64,000 nucleotides of DNA from HyVt-443 sp964544655 (GCA_964544655.1 CAZJCM010000001.1:1-64000); one strand, 5' to 3'. Counted from the stretch's first letter, positions 44,832-54,394 are shown. The notes: generated by a model from the sequence alone, not told the origin. Translations and numbers: made by a program.

Positions 44832-45338
44832 TCAACCGATCAGGGTTTCAATCGGGGAGACACTGACATCCATATCACCCAGCTGGCGCAATGCCGCCTC
44901 GATCTGCTCCAACGGGGTATCGGTATAGCCCTGGATGTTCATGATATAGACCGGTGCATCGATCGACCCGGCCACGTCGGACTCCAGTTCCAGGATATTG
45001 AATCCAGCCTCAGCCAGCGCCCCCGTCACCTGGGCCACGATCCCCGCCCGGTCCGCACCATTGACCCGCACCTGCAGATTGGGTATCTGGTGCTGGTGCA
45101 ACACCCCTTCGATCGGATCCACATGCAGGCGCAGCCCCATACTCGAGAGTACCGGCGCCAACACGGACTGCACATCGCCCTCCCCGGTCACCATCATCAT
45201 GATGGTGAAACTGTCACCAAGCCGGATCATGGAGGCCTCCCCCAGGCTCCAGCCATTGCGAAACAGGGCGTCGGTCACCCGGGCTACGATTCCGGGGCGG
45301 TCGGCGCCGACCAGGGTCAGCATTTTCCAATCACTCAT
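44832..45338 (-). CDS. Tandem ACT-domain protein, GcvR-like
   Basis: The ATG at 45338 starts MSDWKMLTLVGADRPGIVAR; an upstream in-frame start adds 30 unrelated residues. The 168-residue product is two ACT domains: the first at about 5-80 (TLVGADRPGIVARVTDALF), the second about 88-165 (LQVRVNGADRAGIVAQVTGAL). This is the layout of GcvR, which restrains glycine-cleavage gene expression in response to glycine. There is no gcvA nearby, so the regulatory partner is unknown. It sits at the head of def-plsC, 100 bases after pgeF. Confidence 0.83.
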   Translation of the reverse strand: MSDWKMLTLVGADRPGIVARVTDALFRNGWSLGEASMIRLGDSFTIMMMVTGEGDVQSVLAPVLSSMGLRLHVDPIEGVLHQHQIPNLQVRVNGADRAGIVAQVTGALAEAGFNILELESDVAGSIDAPVYIMNIQGYTDTPLEQIEAALRQLGDMDVSVSPIETLIG

Positions 45339-45409
45339 ATCGATCCAGTATTGAGTTGAGTTGATGTACGAAATGGCACGAAAGCCTTCACTCTCCAACC
45401 GTACCATAT

Positions 45410-45429
45410 TGTGGGAGCGGCCTCCCACA
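45410..45429. repeat. Short hairpin TGTGGGAG/CTCCCACA between pgeF and the GcvR-like gene
   Basis: A perfect 8-bp stem with loop CGGC. The sequence TGTGGGAGCGGC resembles the head of Pseudomonas-type REP elements. No T-tract follows on either strand. It may cap the rluD-pgeF message. Confidence 0.5.
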
Positions 45430-45438
45430 GGTCCCTGC

Positions 45439-46188
45439 TTACCGGCTCGGCCCGATCCAGATCAGGGATGCCATACGGCCGGTGACGCCGTCCCGCCGAT
45501 AGGAGAAGAAGCGTGCGCTGTCACTCACTGTACAGTAATCCCCACCGCCCACGAAGCCCGGATTGTATGCGGCCAGAATGATTCGCGCCAGCCGGTAGAT
45601 ATCGGCCAGCCAACGGCCGGAGGCGCCGGGGACGAAGGCCGCCTCGTTGGCGGGGTCGCGTGCCAGAAAGACCTGCCGCACGTCATCCCCCACCTCGAAC
45701 GCGGCCGCGCCGATAGCCGGCCCCAGCCATACCAGCAGCTCACCGGCAGCCGGATCGAACGCCTCCACCGCGCGCTCCAGCACCCCGGCCGCCAACCCGC
45801 GCCAGCCCGCATGCACTGCAGCCACCCGGGTACCGGTGCGGTTACAGAGCAGCAGCGGCAGGCAGTCGGCGGTCAACACTGCGCAGACCTGGCCCGGCCG
45901 GGTGGTGGTGGCGGCATCGGCCCGTGCCCCCTGCTGGGCAGGGTCACACTCCACCAGGTCACATCCATGCACCTGCTCCAGCCAGAACGGCGCTGCCGGC
46001 AATCCCAGTTTACGGACCAATCGTTCACGGTTGCAGGCCACCCGTTGTGGATCATCACCAACGTGGGCGGCCAGATTGAGGCTGTGATAAGGGGCGTCAC
46101 TGCAACCACCCTGACGCGTGGTGATCAACGCATGAACATGGTCAGGTGCCGGCCAGCAGGGTCTGATCCAATCATGCATCGGCCGCAT
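45439..46188 (-). CDS. pgeF: Purine nucleoside phosphorylase / peptidoglycan-editing protein PgeF (YfiH)
   Basis: A 249-residue copper/zinc-type protein of the DUF152 (YfiH) family. Known members cleave purine nucleosides or edit UDP-MurNAc peptides carrying serine. The family segments are ALITTRQGGCSDAPYHSLNL near residue 20, QVHG near 70, CAVLTADCLPLLLCNRTG near 105, and AAVHAGWRGLAAGVLERAV near 125, which hold the His-Cys-His metal ligands. It overlaps the end of rluD by 17 bases, as in E. coli. Confidence 0.94.
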   Translation of the reverse strand: MRPMHDWIRPCWPAPDHVHALITTRQGGCSDAPYHSLNLAAHVGDDPQRVACNRERLVRKLGLPAAPFWLEQVHGCDLVECDPAQQGARADAATTTRPGQVCAVLTADCLPLLLCNRTGTRVAAVHAGWRGLAAGVLERAVEAFDPAAGELLVWLGPAIGAAAFEVGDDVRQVFLARDPANEAAFVPGASGRWLADIYRLARIILAAYNPGFVGGGDYCTVSDSARFFSYRRDGVTGRMASLIWIGPSR

Positions 46189-47134
46189 CCTCCCTGGTCA
46201 GCGCCAGCAGCTGTTGCAGATCCTCCGGTAACGGCGCCTCCCATTCCATCCACTCACCCGATTGTGGATGCTCCAGCCCCAGGCGTAACGCGTGCAGCGC
46301 CTGACGCCGAAACCCTCGCAAGGCCTGCCGCAGCCCATCACCGATGCCTGATGGCAGCAGCAAACGACCGCCATAGACCGGATCCCCAACCAGCGGGTGG
46401 CGGATATGGGCCATATGGACCCGAATCTGATGGGTGCGCCCACTCTCCAGATTTACCTTTAGCCAGGTATGGGCGCGAAACCGCTCCAATACCCGATAAT
46501 GGGTCACGGCAGGTTTACCGCCGGCAACCACCGCCATCCGTACGCGATGCACCGGGTGACGGCCGATAGGCTGGTCCACACTGCCACCGGCGGTCATCAC
46601 GCCGCGCACCAGGCAACGGTACTCCCGCTTCACCTCCCGTGCCTGCAACCGCTCCACCAGGAATTTATGGGCTGCGGCCGTGCGAGCCACCACCAGCAGT
46701 CCACTGGTGAGTTTGTCCAACCGGTGCACGATACCGGCACGGGGCAGACGGACCAATGCCGGGTCATGGTGCAGCAGGGCATTCTGCAGGGTGCCGTCCG
46801 GATTGCCGGCGGCAGGATGCACCACCAGGCCGGCAGGCTTGTTCACGACGAGAATGGATCTGTCCTGATACAGGAGATCCAGCGGAATCGGCTGCGGCTT
46901 CTCTTCGACCTGATCGTCCAGGCAAGCCGTGAGTTCGATCAGCTCACCGCCGGACACCTTCTCCCGGGGGCGCTGCACCGTCTCTCCCTGTCGCCGGACC
47001 AGTCCCTGCCTGATCCATTTTTGCAGCCGGCTGCGGGAAAAGTCGGGAAACAGCAAGGGTAGCACCTGATCCAGCCGCCGCCCCGCCATCTCCAGTCCAA
47101 CCCGGGCGCTGTAATATTCTGTATCTCGATTCAA
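46172..47134 (-). CDS. rluD: 23S rRNA pseudouridine synthase RluD
   Basis: RluD makes pseudouridines in helix 69 of 23S rRNA. The N-terminal S4 domain covers about residues 15-75 (RRLDQVLPLLFPDFSRSRL). The catalytic aspartate is in GIVHRLDKLTSGLLVVA near residue 143. LESGRTHQIRVHMAHIRHPLVGDPVYGG near residue 235 is the conserved RluA-family segment. It is 320 residues, full length. It is divergent from bamD and overlaps pgeF, the arrangement of E. coli and most gammaproteobacteria, which supports RluD over RluC. Confidence 0.95.
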   Translation of the reverse strand: MNRDTEYYSARVGLEMAGRRLDQVLPLLFPDFSRSRLQKWIRQGLVRRQGETVQRPREKVSGGELIELTACLDDQVEEKPQPIPLDLLYQDRSILVVNKPAGLVVHPAAGNPDGTLQNALLHHDPALVRLPRAGIVHRLDKLTSGLLVVARTAAAHKFLVERLQAREVKREYRCLVRGVMTAGGSVDQPIGRHPVHRVRMAVVAGGKPAVTHYRVLERFRAHTWLKVNLESGRTHQIRVHMAHIRHPLVGDPVYGGRLLLPSGIGDGLRQALRGFRRQALHALRLGLEHPQSGEWMEWEAPLPEDLQQLLALTREDAADA

Positions 47135-47218
47135 TCTGTATCCAATCTCTCAAGTGGGTCCAATCCAGGACGCCATGGGTTATACTTTCCGCCTCGTCAA
47201 CAGCAACAGTCGGACGCC

Positions 47219-48040
47219 ATGCGCATTTTCAAGTCATCCATTCTACTGCTAACCCTGCTGCTCGTCGCCAGCTGCTCACTGCTCCCCGACCAGGAGGATG
47301 AAACCAAGGGCTGGAGCGCACGGCGCTTCTACAATGAGGCCTCCGCTGCCATGGCAGAGGGTGATTACGAAAAGGCGATCAAGTACTATGAAGGGCTGGA
47401 AGCACGCTATCCATTCGGACAGTACGCCCTGCAGTCCCAGATGGATGTGGCCTATGCCTACTACAAGGATGGCCAGCCCGAAGCGGCTATCGCTGCCGCC
47501 AACCGTTTCATCAAGCTGCATCCACGCAATCCCCGGGTCGACTACATCTACTACCTGAAGGGTATCGTCAACTTCAACCGTAACCTCACCTTCATCAACC
47601 GTTTCATCCCCACTGACACGTCCCAGCGTGATCCGGGCACTGCACTGGATTCATTCAACGACTTCGCTGAACTGGTACGCCGCTTCCCCGACAGCAAATA
47701 TGCAGACGACGCGCGCAAACGCATGATCTACCTGCGTAACAACCTGGCGATGCATGAACTGCACGTCGCCCGTTTCTATATGAAGCGTGGTGCCTACCTC
47801 GCTGCAGCCAACCGTTGTATCACCGTGGTGGAAAAATACCAGCGCACGCCGGCCCTGAAGGAGGCCCTGGAAACGCTGGTGATCGCCTATGACAAGCTGG
47901 GGATGGATGATTTGTCCAACGATGCTGTCCGGGTATTGGCCCTGAATGAGAAGAAGGGCACCTTCGATCTGCCGCCGGTGGAACTGGACGACTCACTGAT
48001 CAAGGAGGTGTGGGACTACCTGGAACTGGATAAGAACTGA
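47219..48040 (+). CDS. bamD: Outer membrane protein assembly factor BamD
   Basis: BamD is the essential lipoprotein of the BAM complex that inserts beta-barrels. The signal peptide ends in the lipobox VASC (about residues 16-19). The mature protein has five TPR units, visible from WSARRFYNEASAAMAEGDYEKA onward, with FIKLHPRNPRVDYIYYLKG in the middle and FYMKRGAYLAAANRC near residue 190. It is 273 residues. It is transcribed away from rluD with about 85 bases for both promoters. Confidence 0.96.
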   Translation: MRIFKSSILLLTLLLVASCSLLPDQEDETKGWSARRFYNEASAAMAEGDYEKAIKYYEGLEARYPFGQYALQSQMDVAYAYYKDGQPEAAIAAANRFIKLHPRNPRVDYIYYLKGIVNFNRNLTFINRFIPTDTSQRDPGTALDSFNDFAELVRRFPDSKYADDARKRMIYLRNNLAMHELHVARFYMKRGAYLAAANRCITVVEKYQRTPALKEALETLVIAYDKLGMDDLSNDAVRVLALNEKKGTFDLPPVELDDSLIKEVWDYLELDKN

Positions 48041-48208
48041 CGCCTCTATCCGGCCCCTTGTGCCGATCATTCGCAGGGTGGACAAGCGCAGTACATCAAC
48101 CCTACAGCGCTGTGTATGCCCCGCAGCAAAACCACGGGGTAACGACTCAGCACTATTTCAGGCTGGCCACTAAACCACTGATATTGGCTGTTTCTGCAGG
48201 GAAACGAA

Positions 48209-48547
48209 TCAGATGGCGGCCGAGTCCTCTTCGCCGGTGCGAATCCGCACCACTTTCTCTACCGTGGTGACGAAGATCTTGCCATCGCCGATCTTGCCGG
48301 TACGTGCCGCATTGGTGATTGCCTCGATGCACTCATCCAGCTGGCTCTCATTGATCACCACCTCGATCTTCACCTTGGGCAGGAAATCGACCACATACTC
48401 CGCCCCCCGGTAGAGTTCGGTGTGCCCCTTCTGCCGGCCAAAACCCTTGACCTCACTGGCGGTCATGCCGGTAATACCCACTGCGGAAAGCGCTTCACGC
48501 ACATCGTCGAGCTTGAATGGCTTGATAATCGCGTCAACTTTTTTCAT
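48209..48547 (-). CDS. glnB: Nitrogen regulatory protein P-II
   Basis: A trimeric signal protein that reports 2-oxoglutarate and energy state. The 112-residue sequence begins MKKVDAIIKPFKLDDVREAL and has the T-loop with Tyr51 in RGAEYVVDF (the uridylylation site). The B-loop TGKIGDGKIFV and C-loop VVRIRTGEEDSAAI are intact. It lies 80 bases after nadE on the same strand. P-II control of a glutamine-dependent NAD synthetase has been reported in other proteobacteria, so the neighbourhood may be functional. Confidence 0.97.
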   Translation of the reverse strand: MKKVDAIIKPFKLDDVREALSAVGITGMTASEVKGFGRQKGHTELYRGAEYVVDFLPKVKIEVVINESQLDECIEAITNAARTGKIGDGKIFVTTVEKVVRIRTGEEDSAAI

Positions 48548-48627
48548 TGATCTTCTGCTCCTGTCTGTCTCTTTTCCCGCTATCCGGGAATGGGCCCAAC
48601 CATACTATATTTATCCGCTTCGCAACA

Positions 48628-50241
48628 TCAAAAACCACTGGTCAGGGGGTAGCGCCGGTCACGCCCGAAAGCACGTTGCGTGATCTTCACCCCCGGCGGG
48701 GCCTGTCGACGCTTGTATTCATTGCGATCCACCAGCCTGGTCACCCACTCCACTACGGATCGCTGAAAACCTGCCGCCACGATCTCCGCCACGCTCTGAT
48801 CCTGCTCCACGTAACGGGCCAGAATCTGATCCAGGATCTCATAGGGCGGCAAGCTGTCGGAATCCTTCTGGTCCGGTGCCAACTCCGCAGAAGGGGGACG
48901 TTCGATAACCCGCCGGGGGATCACCGCCTGCTGCCGATTGCGATACTCGGCAAGGCGGTATACCAGCAGCTTCGGCACATCCTTGATTGGCGCAAAACCA
49001 CCGGCCATATCACCATAGAGCGTGGCATAGCCCACCGACATCTCGCTCTTGTTGCCGGTGGTGAGCAGGATGCGCCCCTTCTTGTTGCTGATGGCCATCA
49101 GAATGATCCCGCGGCAGCGGGCCTGGATATTCTCCTCGGTGGTATCCATCGGCAGGCCGGCAAACTCGTCCTGCAACATCTCCAGGAAGGCGTTGAAGGC
49201 CGGCTCGATGGGAATGGTACAGTGCTTGACGCCAAGGATCTCCGCCTCCCGCAGCGCATCCTCATTACTCATCTCCGCGGTATAGCGGGAGGGCATCATC
49301 ACCACCTCCACCTGATCCGCCCCCAGGGCATCCACCGCAATGGCCAGGGTGAGCGCCGAGTCGATACCGCCGGAGAGCCCCAGCACGGCGCCTTGAAAGC
49401 CGTTCTTGCGCACATAGTCGCGCACCCCCAGGACGATGGCCTGGTAGACCCCCGCATCCTCTTCCGGTTGGGGGGCGATGGGCGCAGCAACAGGGGCGAT
49501 GCCGTCTGCGACCATTTCGAAGCGCACCAACTCCTGGGCCTGGCAAAAATAGCCCATTCGCTGACGCAGGACACCGTCCCGGTCGACCACGAACGAACCG
49601 CCATCGAATACCAACTCATCCTGTCCGCCAACCAGGTTGAGGTAGACGATGGCGAGCCCGCTCTCCTGCGCCCGCTTGCTCAACAGCCGCTCACGCTCAG
49701 GCGCCTTGCCCATGTGGAACGGGGAGGCATTCAGGTTGAGCAGGATACGCGCGCCGTGCTCCGCCGCCCGCGCGGCAGGCGTGCTGTACCAGATATCCTC
49801 ACAGATGGTAATGCCCACCGGCACATCGTTGATCCGCACCACGCAGGGATCGCCGCCCGGCTCGAAATAGCGCTTCTCGTCGAACACGCTGTAGTTGGGC
49901 AGCAACGCCTTGTAATACTCCGCGACGATGATGCCGTCCCGGATCACACCGGCGGCATTGAACAGGGCGCCATCCCGCCGCCGGGGATAACCGACGATGA
50001 TGTGAATACCATTGACCGCCTGGCAGATCCGCGCCAGCGCCGCCTCCACCCGGGTCATCAACTCGGCACGCAACAGCAGATCCTCGGGGGGATAACCGGT
50101 GAGGGTCAGCTCGGGAAACAGCACGGCATGGGCGCCCTGCTCGTCCCGGGCGTGGCGCGCAGCAGCGATCACCAGTTCGGCATTGCCGTCCACGTCTCCG
50201 ACCAGTGGATTGATTTGCGCGAGGGAGATATCTAGGGTCAA
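48628..50241 (-). CDS. nadE: Glutamine-dependent NAD+ synthetase
   Basis: The enzyme amidates nicotinic acid adenine dinucleotide with glutamine-derived ammonia. The N-terminal nitrilase-type glutaminase (about 1-255) shows its Glu-Lys-Cys residues in PELTLTGYPPEDL, YYKALLPNY and GITICEDIWY. The C-terminal synthetase (about 270-537) has the pyrophosphate loop LGLSGGIDSALTLAIAVDALG near residue 293, and TGNKSEMSVGYATLYGDMAGG near 395. It is 537 residues. It follows sucD with a 74-base gap and precedes glnB. Confidence 0.96.
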   Translation of the reverse strand: MTLDISLAQINPLVGDVDGNAELVIAAARHARDEQGAHAVLFPELTLTGYPPEDLLLRAELMTRVEAALARICQAVNGIHIIVGYPRRRDGALFNAAGVIRDGIIVAEYYKALLPNYSVFDEKRYFEPGGDPCVVRINDVPVGITICEDIWYSTPAARAAEHGARILLNLNASPFHMGKAPERERLLSKRAQESGLAIVYLNLVGGQDELVFDGGSFVVDRDGVLRQRMGYFCQAQELVRFEMVADGIAPVAAPIAPQPEEDAGVYQAIVLGVRDYVRKNGFQGAVLGLSGGIDSALTLAIAVDALGADQVEVVMMPSRYTAEMSNEDALREAEILGVKHCTIPIEPAFNAFLEMLQDEFAGLPMDTTEENIQARCRGIILMAISNKKGRILLTTGNKSEMSVGYATLYGDMAGGFAPIKDVPKLLVYRLAEYRNRQQAVIPRRVIERPPSAELAPDQKDSDSLPPYEILDQILARYVEQDQSVAEIVAAGFQRSVVEWVTRLVDRNEYKRRQAPPGVKITQRAFGRDRRYPLTSGF

Positions 50242-50315
50242 GTCGGTTACCTAATGTCAGACTGCATCCAGCCTTTCCCGCTTCCGCTGATGCGCCACCC
50301 GGGAAACCGTCAACA

Positions 50316-51185
50316 CTACCCAAGCAGCTCCAGCATGCGCGCTCCAATCTCCGCCGGCGAGCGCACGGTGGCCACCCCGGCGGCCTCCAGAGCGGCGAAT
50401 TTTCCATCCGCCGTACCCTTGCCTCCACTGACGATGGCACCGGCATGGCCCATGCGTTTGCCAGAGGGGGCGGTGACACCGGCGATGTAGGCCACCACCG
50501 GCTTGGAGACATGCTGCTGGATATACTCGGCCGCGTCCTCTTCCGCAGAACCACCGATCTCGCCCACCATGACGATGCCCTCGGTCTGGGGATCCTGCTC
50601 GAACAGTTCCAGGCAGTCGATGAAGTTCATGCCGTGGATCGGATCGCCACCAATGCCGATACAGGTGCTCTGACCCAGGCCGGTACGGGTGGTCTGATGC
50701 ACCGCTTCATAGGTGAGGGTGCCGGAGCGGGAGACGATGCCGATCTTCCCCGGTTGGTGAATCATGCCCGGCATGATGCCGATCTTGCACTCACCGGGGG
50801 TGATGATGCCCGGGCAGTTGGGGCCGATCAGACGGCAATCATACTGCGCCAGCGCGGCCTTCACCTTGAGCATGTCCAGCACCGGGATGCCTTCGGTGAT
50901 GCAGGCGATCACCTTGATGCCGGCACTGGCCGCCTCGAGGATGGCATCGGCAGCAAATGCAGCCGGCACGTAGATCATGGTGGCCTCGGCACCGGTGCTG
51001 TCCACCGCATCGTGCACGGTATTGAACACCGGCAATCCAAGATGGGACTGCCCTCCCTTCCCCGGGGTCACACCGCCGACCATGTTGGTGCCATAGGCAA
51101 TTGCCTGTTCGGTGTGGAAGGTACCCTGCTTTCCGGTGAAACCCTGGCAGATCACCCGGGTTTCCTTATTGACGAGAACGCTCAC
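50316..51185 (-). CDS. sucD: Succinyl-CoA synthetase, alpha subunit
   Basis: The alpha subunit carries the phosphohistidine and binds CoA. The 289-residue product opens with MSVLVNKETRVICQGFTGKQG and has YVPAAFAADAILEAA. It also has LIGPNCPGIITPGECKIGIMP, the dimer segment MVGEIGGSAEEDAAEY, and the phosphorylated His in GKRMGHAGAIVSGGKGTA near residue 246. It starts 40 bases after sucC. The other TCA-cycle genes are not adjacent. Confidence 0.97.
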   Translation of the reverse strand: MSVLVNKETRVICQGFTGKQGTFHTEQAIAYGTNMVGGVTPGKGGQSHLGLPVFNTVHDAVDSTGAEATMIYVPAAFAADAILEAASAGIKVIACITEGIPVLDMLKVKAALAQYDCRLIGPNCPGIITPGECKIGIMPGMIHQPGKIGIVSRSGTLTYEAVHQTTRTGLGQSTCIGIGGDPIHGMNFIDCLELFEQDPQTEGIVMVGEIGGSAEEDAAEYIQQHVSKPVVAYIAGVTAPSGKRMGHAGAIVSGGKGTADGKFAALEAAGVATVRSPAEIGARMLELLG

Positions 51186-51225
51186 GATAGTTTTCCTGAT
51201 ATTGTCAGTTCGTTGCCTGGAAGGC

Positions 51226-52389
51226 TCATTCTGCGGCCGCTGCCACCACCTGGCGGGCGGCTTCGGTCAGGTCTGCAGCAGTGTTGATGGAGAGGTCGCT
51301 GGCGGCGAGCTTTTCCAGCCCCTGCGGAGCATTGGTGCCCTCCAGCCGGACCACCACCGGAACCTCCACGCCAACCTCCTTGACCGCCTGGATGATACCG
51401 TCGGCGATCAGATCGCAGCGCACGATGCCGCCGAAGATGTTGACCAGCACCGCCTTCACCTTGTCGTCGGAGAGGATCAGCTTGAACGCCTCCGCCACCC
51501 GCTCGGCGGTGGTGCCGCCACCCACGTCGAGAAAATTGGCCGGCGTGCCACCGTGCAGCTGCACCAGGTCCATGGTGGCCATGGCCAGACCAGCGCCATT
51601 GACCATGCAGCCGATGTCACCATCCAACGTGATGTAGTTGAGGTCGTGCTCCTTGGCCGCCGCCTCCCGCGGGTCCTCCTGGCTGACATCACGCATGGCG
51701 ACCAGCTCAGGCTGGCGATAGAAGGCGTTGTCGTCGATATTGATCTTGGCATCCAGGGCGATCAGGTCGCCTGCAGTGGTTACCACCAGCGGGTTGATCT
51801 CGATCAGGCTGGCATCGCATTCGGTAAACAGCTGGTAGAGGCCGTGCATGATTTTCTGAAACGAGCGAACCTGCCCCCCACCCAACTCCAGATGAAACGC
51901 CAGCTTGCGGCATTGATACCCTTGCAGTCCAGCCACCGGATCCACATGGATAGTGTGAATCTTTTCCGGCGTCTCCTCGGCCACCTCCTCGATATTCATT
52001 CCACCTGCGCTTGAGGCCATGAACAGAATACGTTTCTCAGCCCGGTCCACCAACACGCTGAGATAGAGCTCACGCGCGATATCCGTGGGCTCTTCAATCA
52101 GAAGGGCGTTGATCGGCAGCCCCTCCGCACCGGTCTGCTTGGTGACCAGGCGGCTGCACAGCAGGCGGTCCGCCTCGACCTCGACCTGATCCAGGTCGTC
52201 CACCAGGACCACGCCGCCAGCCTTTCCCCGGCCACCGGCATGGACCTGAGCCTTCACCACCCATCGATTACCCTCAAGGGCTTGAGCCGCTTCGCGGGCC
52301 TCGGATATGGAAAACGCGGGCTTGCCACTCGGCACAGGAATGCCCCGCTTCGCGAACAACTGCTTGGACTGGTACTCATGTAAATTCAT
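51226..52389 (-). CDS. sucC: Succinyl-CoA synthetase, beta subunit
   Basis: The beta subunit has an ATP-grasp fold and sets nucleotide preference. The start at 52389 gives MNLHEYQSKQLFAKRGIPVP, the universal start; the longer frame adds 25 unrelated residues. The protein is 387 residues with VVKAQVHAGGRGKAGGV near 43, EINPLVVTTAGDLIALDAKI near 197, and GCMVNGAGLAMATMDLVQLHGG near 260. The C-terminal part has NIFGGIVRCDLIADGII. It is the first gene of the sucC-sucD-nadE-glnB run and divergent from the small zinc-finger gene. Confidence 0.97.
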   Translation of the reverse strand: MNLHEYQSKQLFAKRGIPVPSGKPAFSISEAREAAQALEGNRWVVKAQVHAGGRGKAGGVVLVDDLDQVEVEADRLLCSRLVTKQTGAEGLPINALLIEEPTDIARELYLSVLVDRAEKRILFMASSAGGMNIEEVAEETPEKIHTIHVDPVAGLQGYQCRKLAFHLELGGGQVRSFQKIMHGLYQLFTECDASLIEINPLVVTTAGDLIALDAKINIDDNAFYRQPELVAMRDVSQEDPREAAAKEHDLNYITLDGDIGCMVNGAGLAMATMDLVQLHGGTPANFLDVGGGTTAERVAEAFKLILSDDKVKAVLVNIFGGIVRCDLIADGIIQAVKEVGVEVPVVVRLEGTNAPQGLEKLAASDLSINTAADLTEAARQVVAAAAE

Positions 52390-52479
52390 TTTTGTTGCAT
52401 CTCGCCCGCAAAAAGTTGGTATTCTGAGGCAATTGAGCCAAAGAATCAAAATGCGGATATGCATTCATAGAAAATTATT

Positions 52480-52728
52480 ATGGGATTACGCCTGATTCTG
52501 ATCATAATCGCGATTTGGGTCGTCTACTCGCTGATCAAGCGAGGAATGCGGCTGAATGCAGATCAACAAAATCGCCAGAAAAATGATACAAACGAGGCCG
52601 AAGACATGGTCCGCTGCGAGCATTGCGGCACCCATCTGCCACTATCCGAAGCACTGCAGAAGGACGGCAGACACTACTGCTGCCAGGAGCATCTGAAAGC
52701 GGACGACGCATCCCGTCAACAGCAATAA
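52480..52728 (+). CDS. Small membrane-anchored zinc-finger protein (PP0621-like)
   Basis: An 82-residue protein with an N-terminal membrane helix (about 3-20) and a short treble-clef-like zinc motif: CEHCGTHLPLSEAL, then YCCQEH, near residues 46-71. Proteins like this precede pilS in many gammaproteobacteria, and the order PP0621-pilS-pilR is conserved as far as I recall. It is 31 bases upstream of pilS and probably shares its message. Its function is unknown. Confidence 0.8.
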   Translation: MGLRLILIIIAIWVVYSLIKRGMRLNADQQNRQKNDTNEAEDMVRCEHCGTHLPLSEALQKDGRHYCCQEHLKADDASRQQQ

Positions 52729-52759
52729 CAGATACTCATATAGAATCTCTGATCGAGTC

Positions 52760-54394
52760 ATGAACCGGGCCAAACCCAAGGAGTCGGTGGAAACAACCAC
52801 CGGGAAATGGGAGAGGGACAGATCCCGCAAGCCCCTGTTTCTCTTTTTTCTCTATCGCCTGCTGGTCGCCTCTTTCTTCCTCAGTGGCATCGGACCCGAT
52901 TTTCTCGGGCGCGAAAATCCACACCTGTTCTCACTGACCGCCATCTGCTACCTGGTTCTGGTCATAGCCAGCGGCCTGCCCCTCTACCACCGGTCGATGT
53001 CCGCCCAGACCCTGGCGGCGCTGATGGTGTTCACAGACATCGCCTGCATTACGCTGATACTGCATACCAGCGGTGGTCTCAATACCGGTTTGGGGACGCT
53101 GCTAGCGGTAACGATAGCCATTGGCGGCCTGATCATTCCCGGCAGCGTCGCCCTACTGTTCGCCGCTATCGCCACCCTGGCAGTGCTGGCGCAGCAGGCG
53201 GTGACCAATATCAGCATCGGCGACAGCTATGCCGGCTACCCCCAGGCCGGCCTGCTCGGCGCCTCATTCTTCGCCATCGCTACCCTGACCCATGTTCTCT
53301 CCCAGCGGCTGTCGAAGAGCGAACGCCGTCTCAGCCAGCAGGAGTTGGACCTGGCCAACCTGTCCCAGCTCAACGAATATGTGATTCAGCATATGCAGAC
53401 CGGCATTCTGGTCATCGACAGCCAGGGGATGATCCGGCTCATGAATGATGCAGCCTGGCATCTGTTGGGTATGCCAAACGCCCGCAAAGGCACCCTTTCC
53501 CGGGTCAGCCCGGCGCTGGCGAAGGAGATGCAGCAATGGCAGAAGAGCCCCGACAGCAGACCACCCACCTTCCGCCCGACAGCCCATGGCAGAGAACTGA
53601 AGCCCGGCTTTTCCCGCCTGGGCCGACAGGGTGCCGGCGGCATTGTGATCTTCATCGAGGACGCCGCCTCGATGACCCAGCAGGCACAGCAGATCAAGCT
53701 GGCCTCCCTGGGCCGGCTGACCGCCAGCATCGCCCATGAGATCCGCAATCCGCTCGGCGCCATCGGCCACGCCGGACAGCTGCTGTCGGAATCCACGGAG
53801 ATATCCGCAGAAGATCGCCGTCTGCTGGAGATCATCGGCAACAACACCCGGCGGATGAACGAGATCATCGAAAATGTGCTGCAACTGTCACGCCGCAGCA
53901 CGTCTCACCCGCGGGAATTCCGTATCAAGCCATGGCTGGAGGAATGCGCCAGGGAGTTCCTGCACTCACAACAATTGAGCACAGACCAATTGACCATTTC
54001 CATCGAACCGCCAGAAACCGTGGCCTTCGCCGATCCAACCCAGCTGCGGCAGATCATGATCAACCTGTGCGAAAACGCAGTGGCCCATTTTCAGCGCCCT
54101 CCACAGGAGTTGCACATCCGCATCCAGGGCGGTATCACTCCCGCATCCGGTGGGCCCTACCTGGATCTGACCGACAATGGCCCCGGCATTCCCGCGGACA
54201 TCGCACGCCAGATCTTCGAGCCGTTCTTCACCACTGCCACGACTGGAACCGGCCTGGGCCTGTACATCGCCCGCGAGTTGAGCGAGTCTAACCGGATTCG
54301 ACTGGAATACCTCCCGCTGGCCGATGGCGGCAGTTGCTTCCGAATGAATATCCCCGGGGCCAGAAACAGCGGTAAAGACGACGGACAGCCATGA
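52760..54394 (+). CDS. pilS: Type IV pilus sensor kinase PilS
   Basis: PilS monitors pilin level in the membrane and phosphorylates PilR. The 544-residue protein has six membrane helices in the first about 180 residues. A PAS domain (about 205-310) includes QTGILVIDSQGMIRLMND. The phosphoacceptor His is in SIAHEIRNPLGAIGHAG near residue 330. The ATP-binding domain ends with NLCENAV, DNGPGIP and GTGLGLYIAREL. Its stop overlaps the pilR ATG by four bases. Confidence 0.94.
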   Translation: MNRAKPKESVETTTGKWERDRSRKPLFLFFLYRLLVASFFLSGIGPDFLGRENPHLFSLTAICYLVLVIASGLPLYHRSMSAQTLAALMVFTDIACITLILHTSGGLNTGLGTLLAVTIAIGGLIIPGSVALLFAAIATLAVLAQQAVTNISIGDSYAGYPQAGLLGASFFAIATLTHVLSQRLSKSERRLSQQELDLANLSQLNEYVIQHMQTGILVIDSQGMIRLMNDAAWHLLGMPNARKGTLSRVSPALAKEMQQWQKSPDSRPPTFRPTAHGRELKPGFSRLGRQGAGGIVIFIEDAASMTQQAQQIKLASLGRLTASIAHEIRNPLGAIGHAGQLLSESTEISAEDRRLLEIIGNNTRRMNEIIENVLQLSRRSTSHPREFRIKPWLEECAREFLHSQQLSTDQLTISIEPPETVAFADPTQLRQIMINLCENAVAHFQRPPQELHIRIQGGITPASGGPYLDLTDNGPGIPADIARQIFEPFFTTATTGTGLGLYIARELSESNRIRLEYLPLADGGSCFRMNIPGARNSGKDDGQP

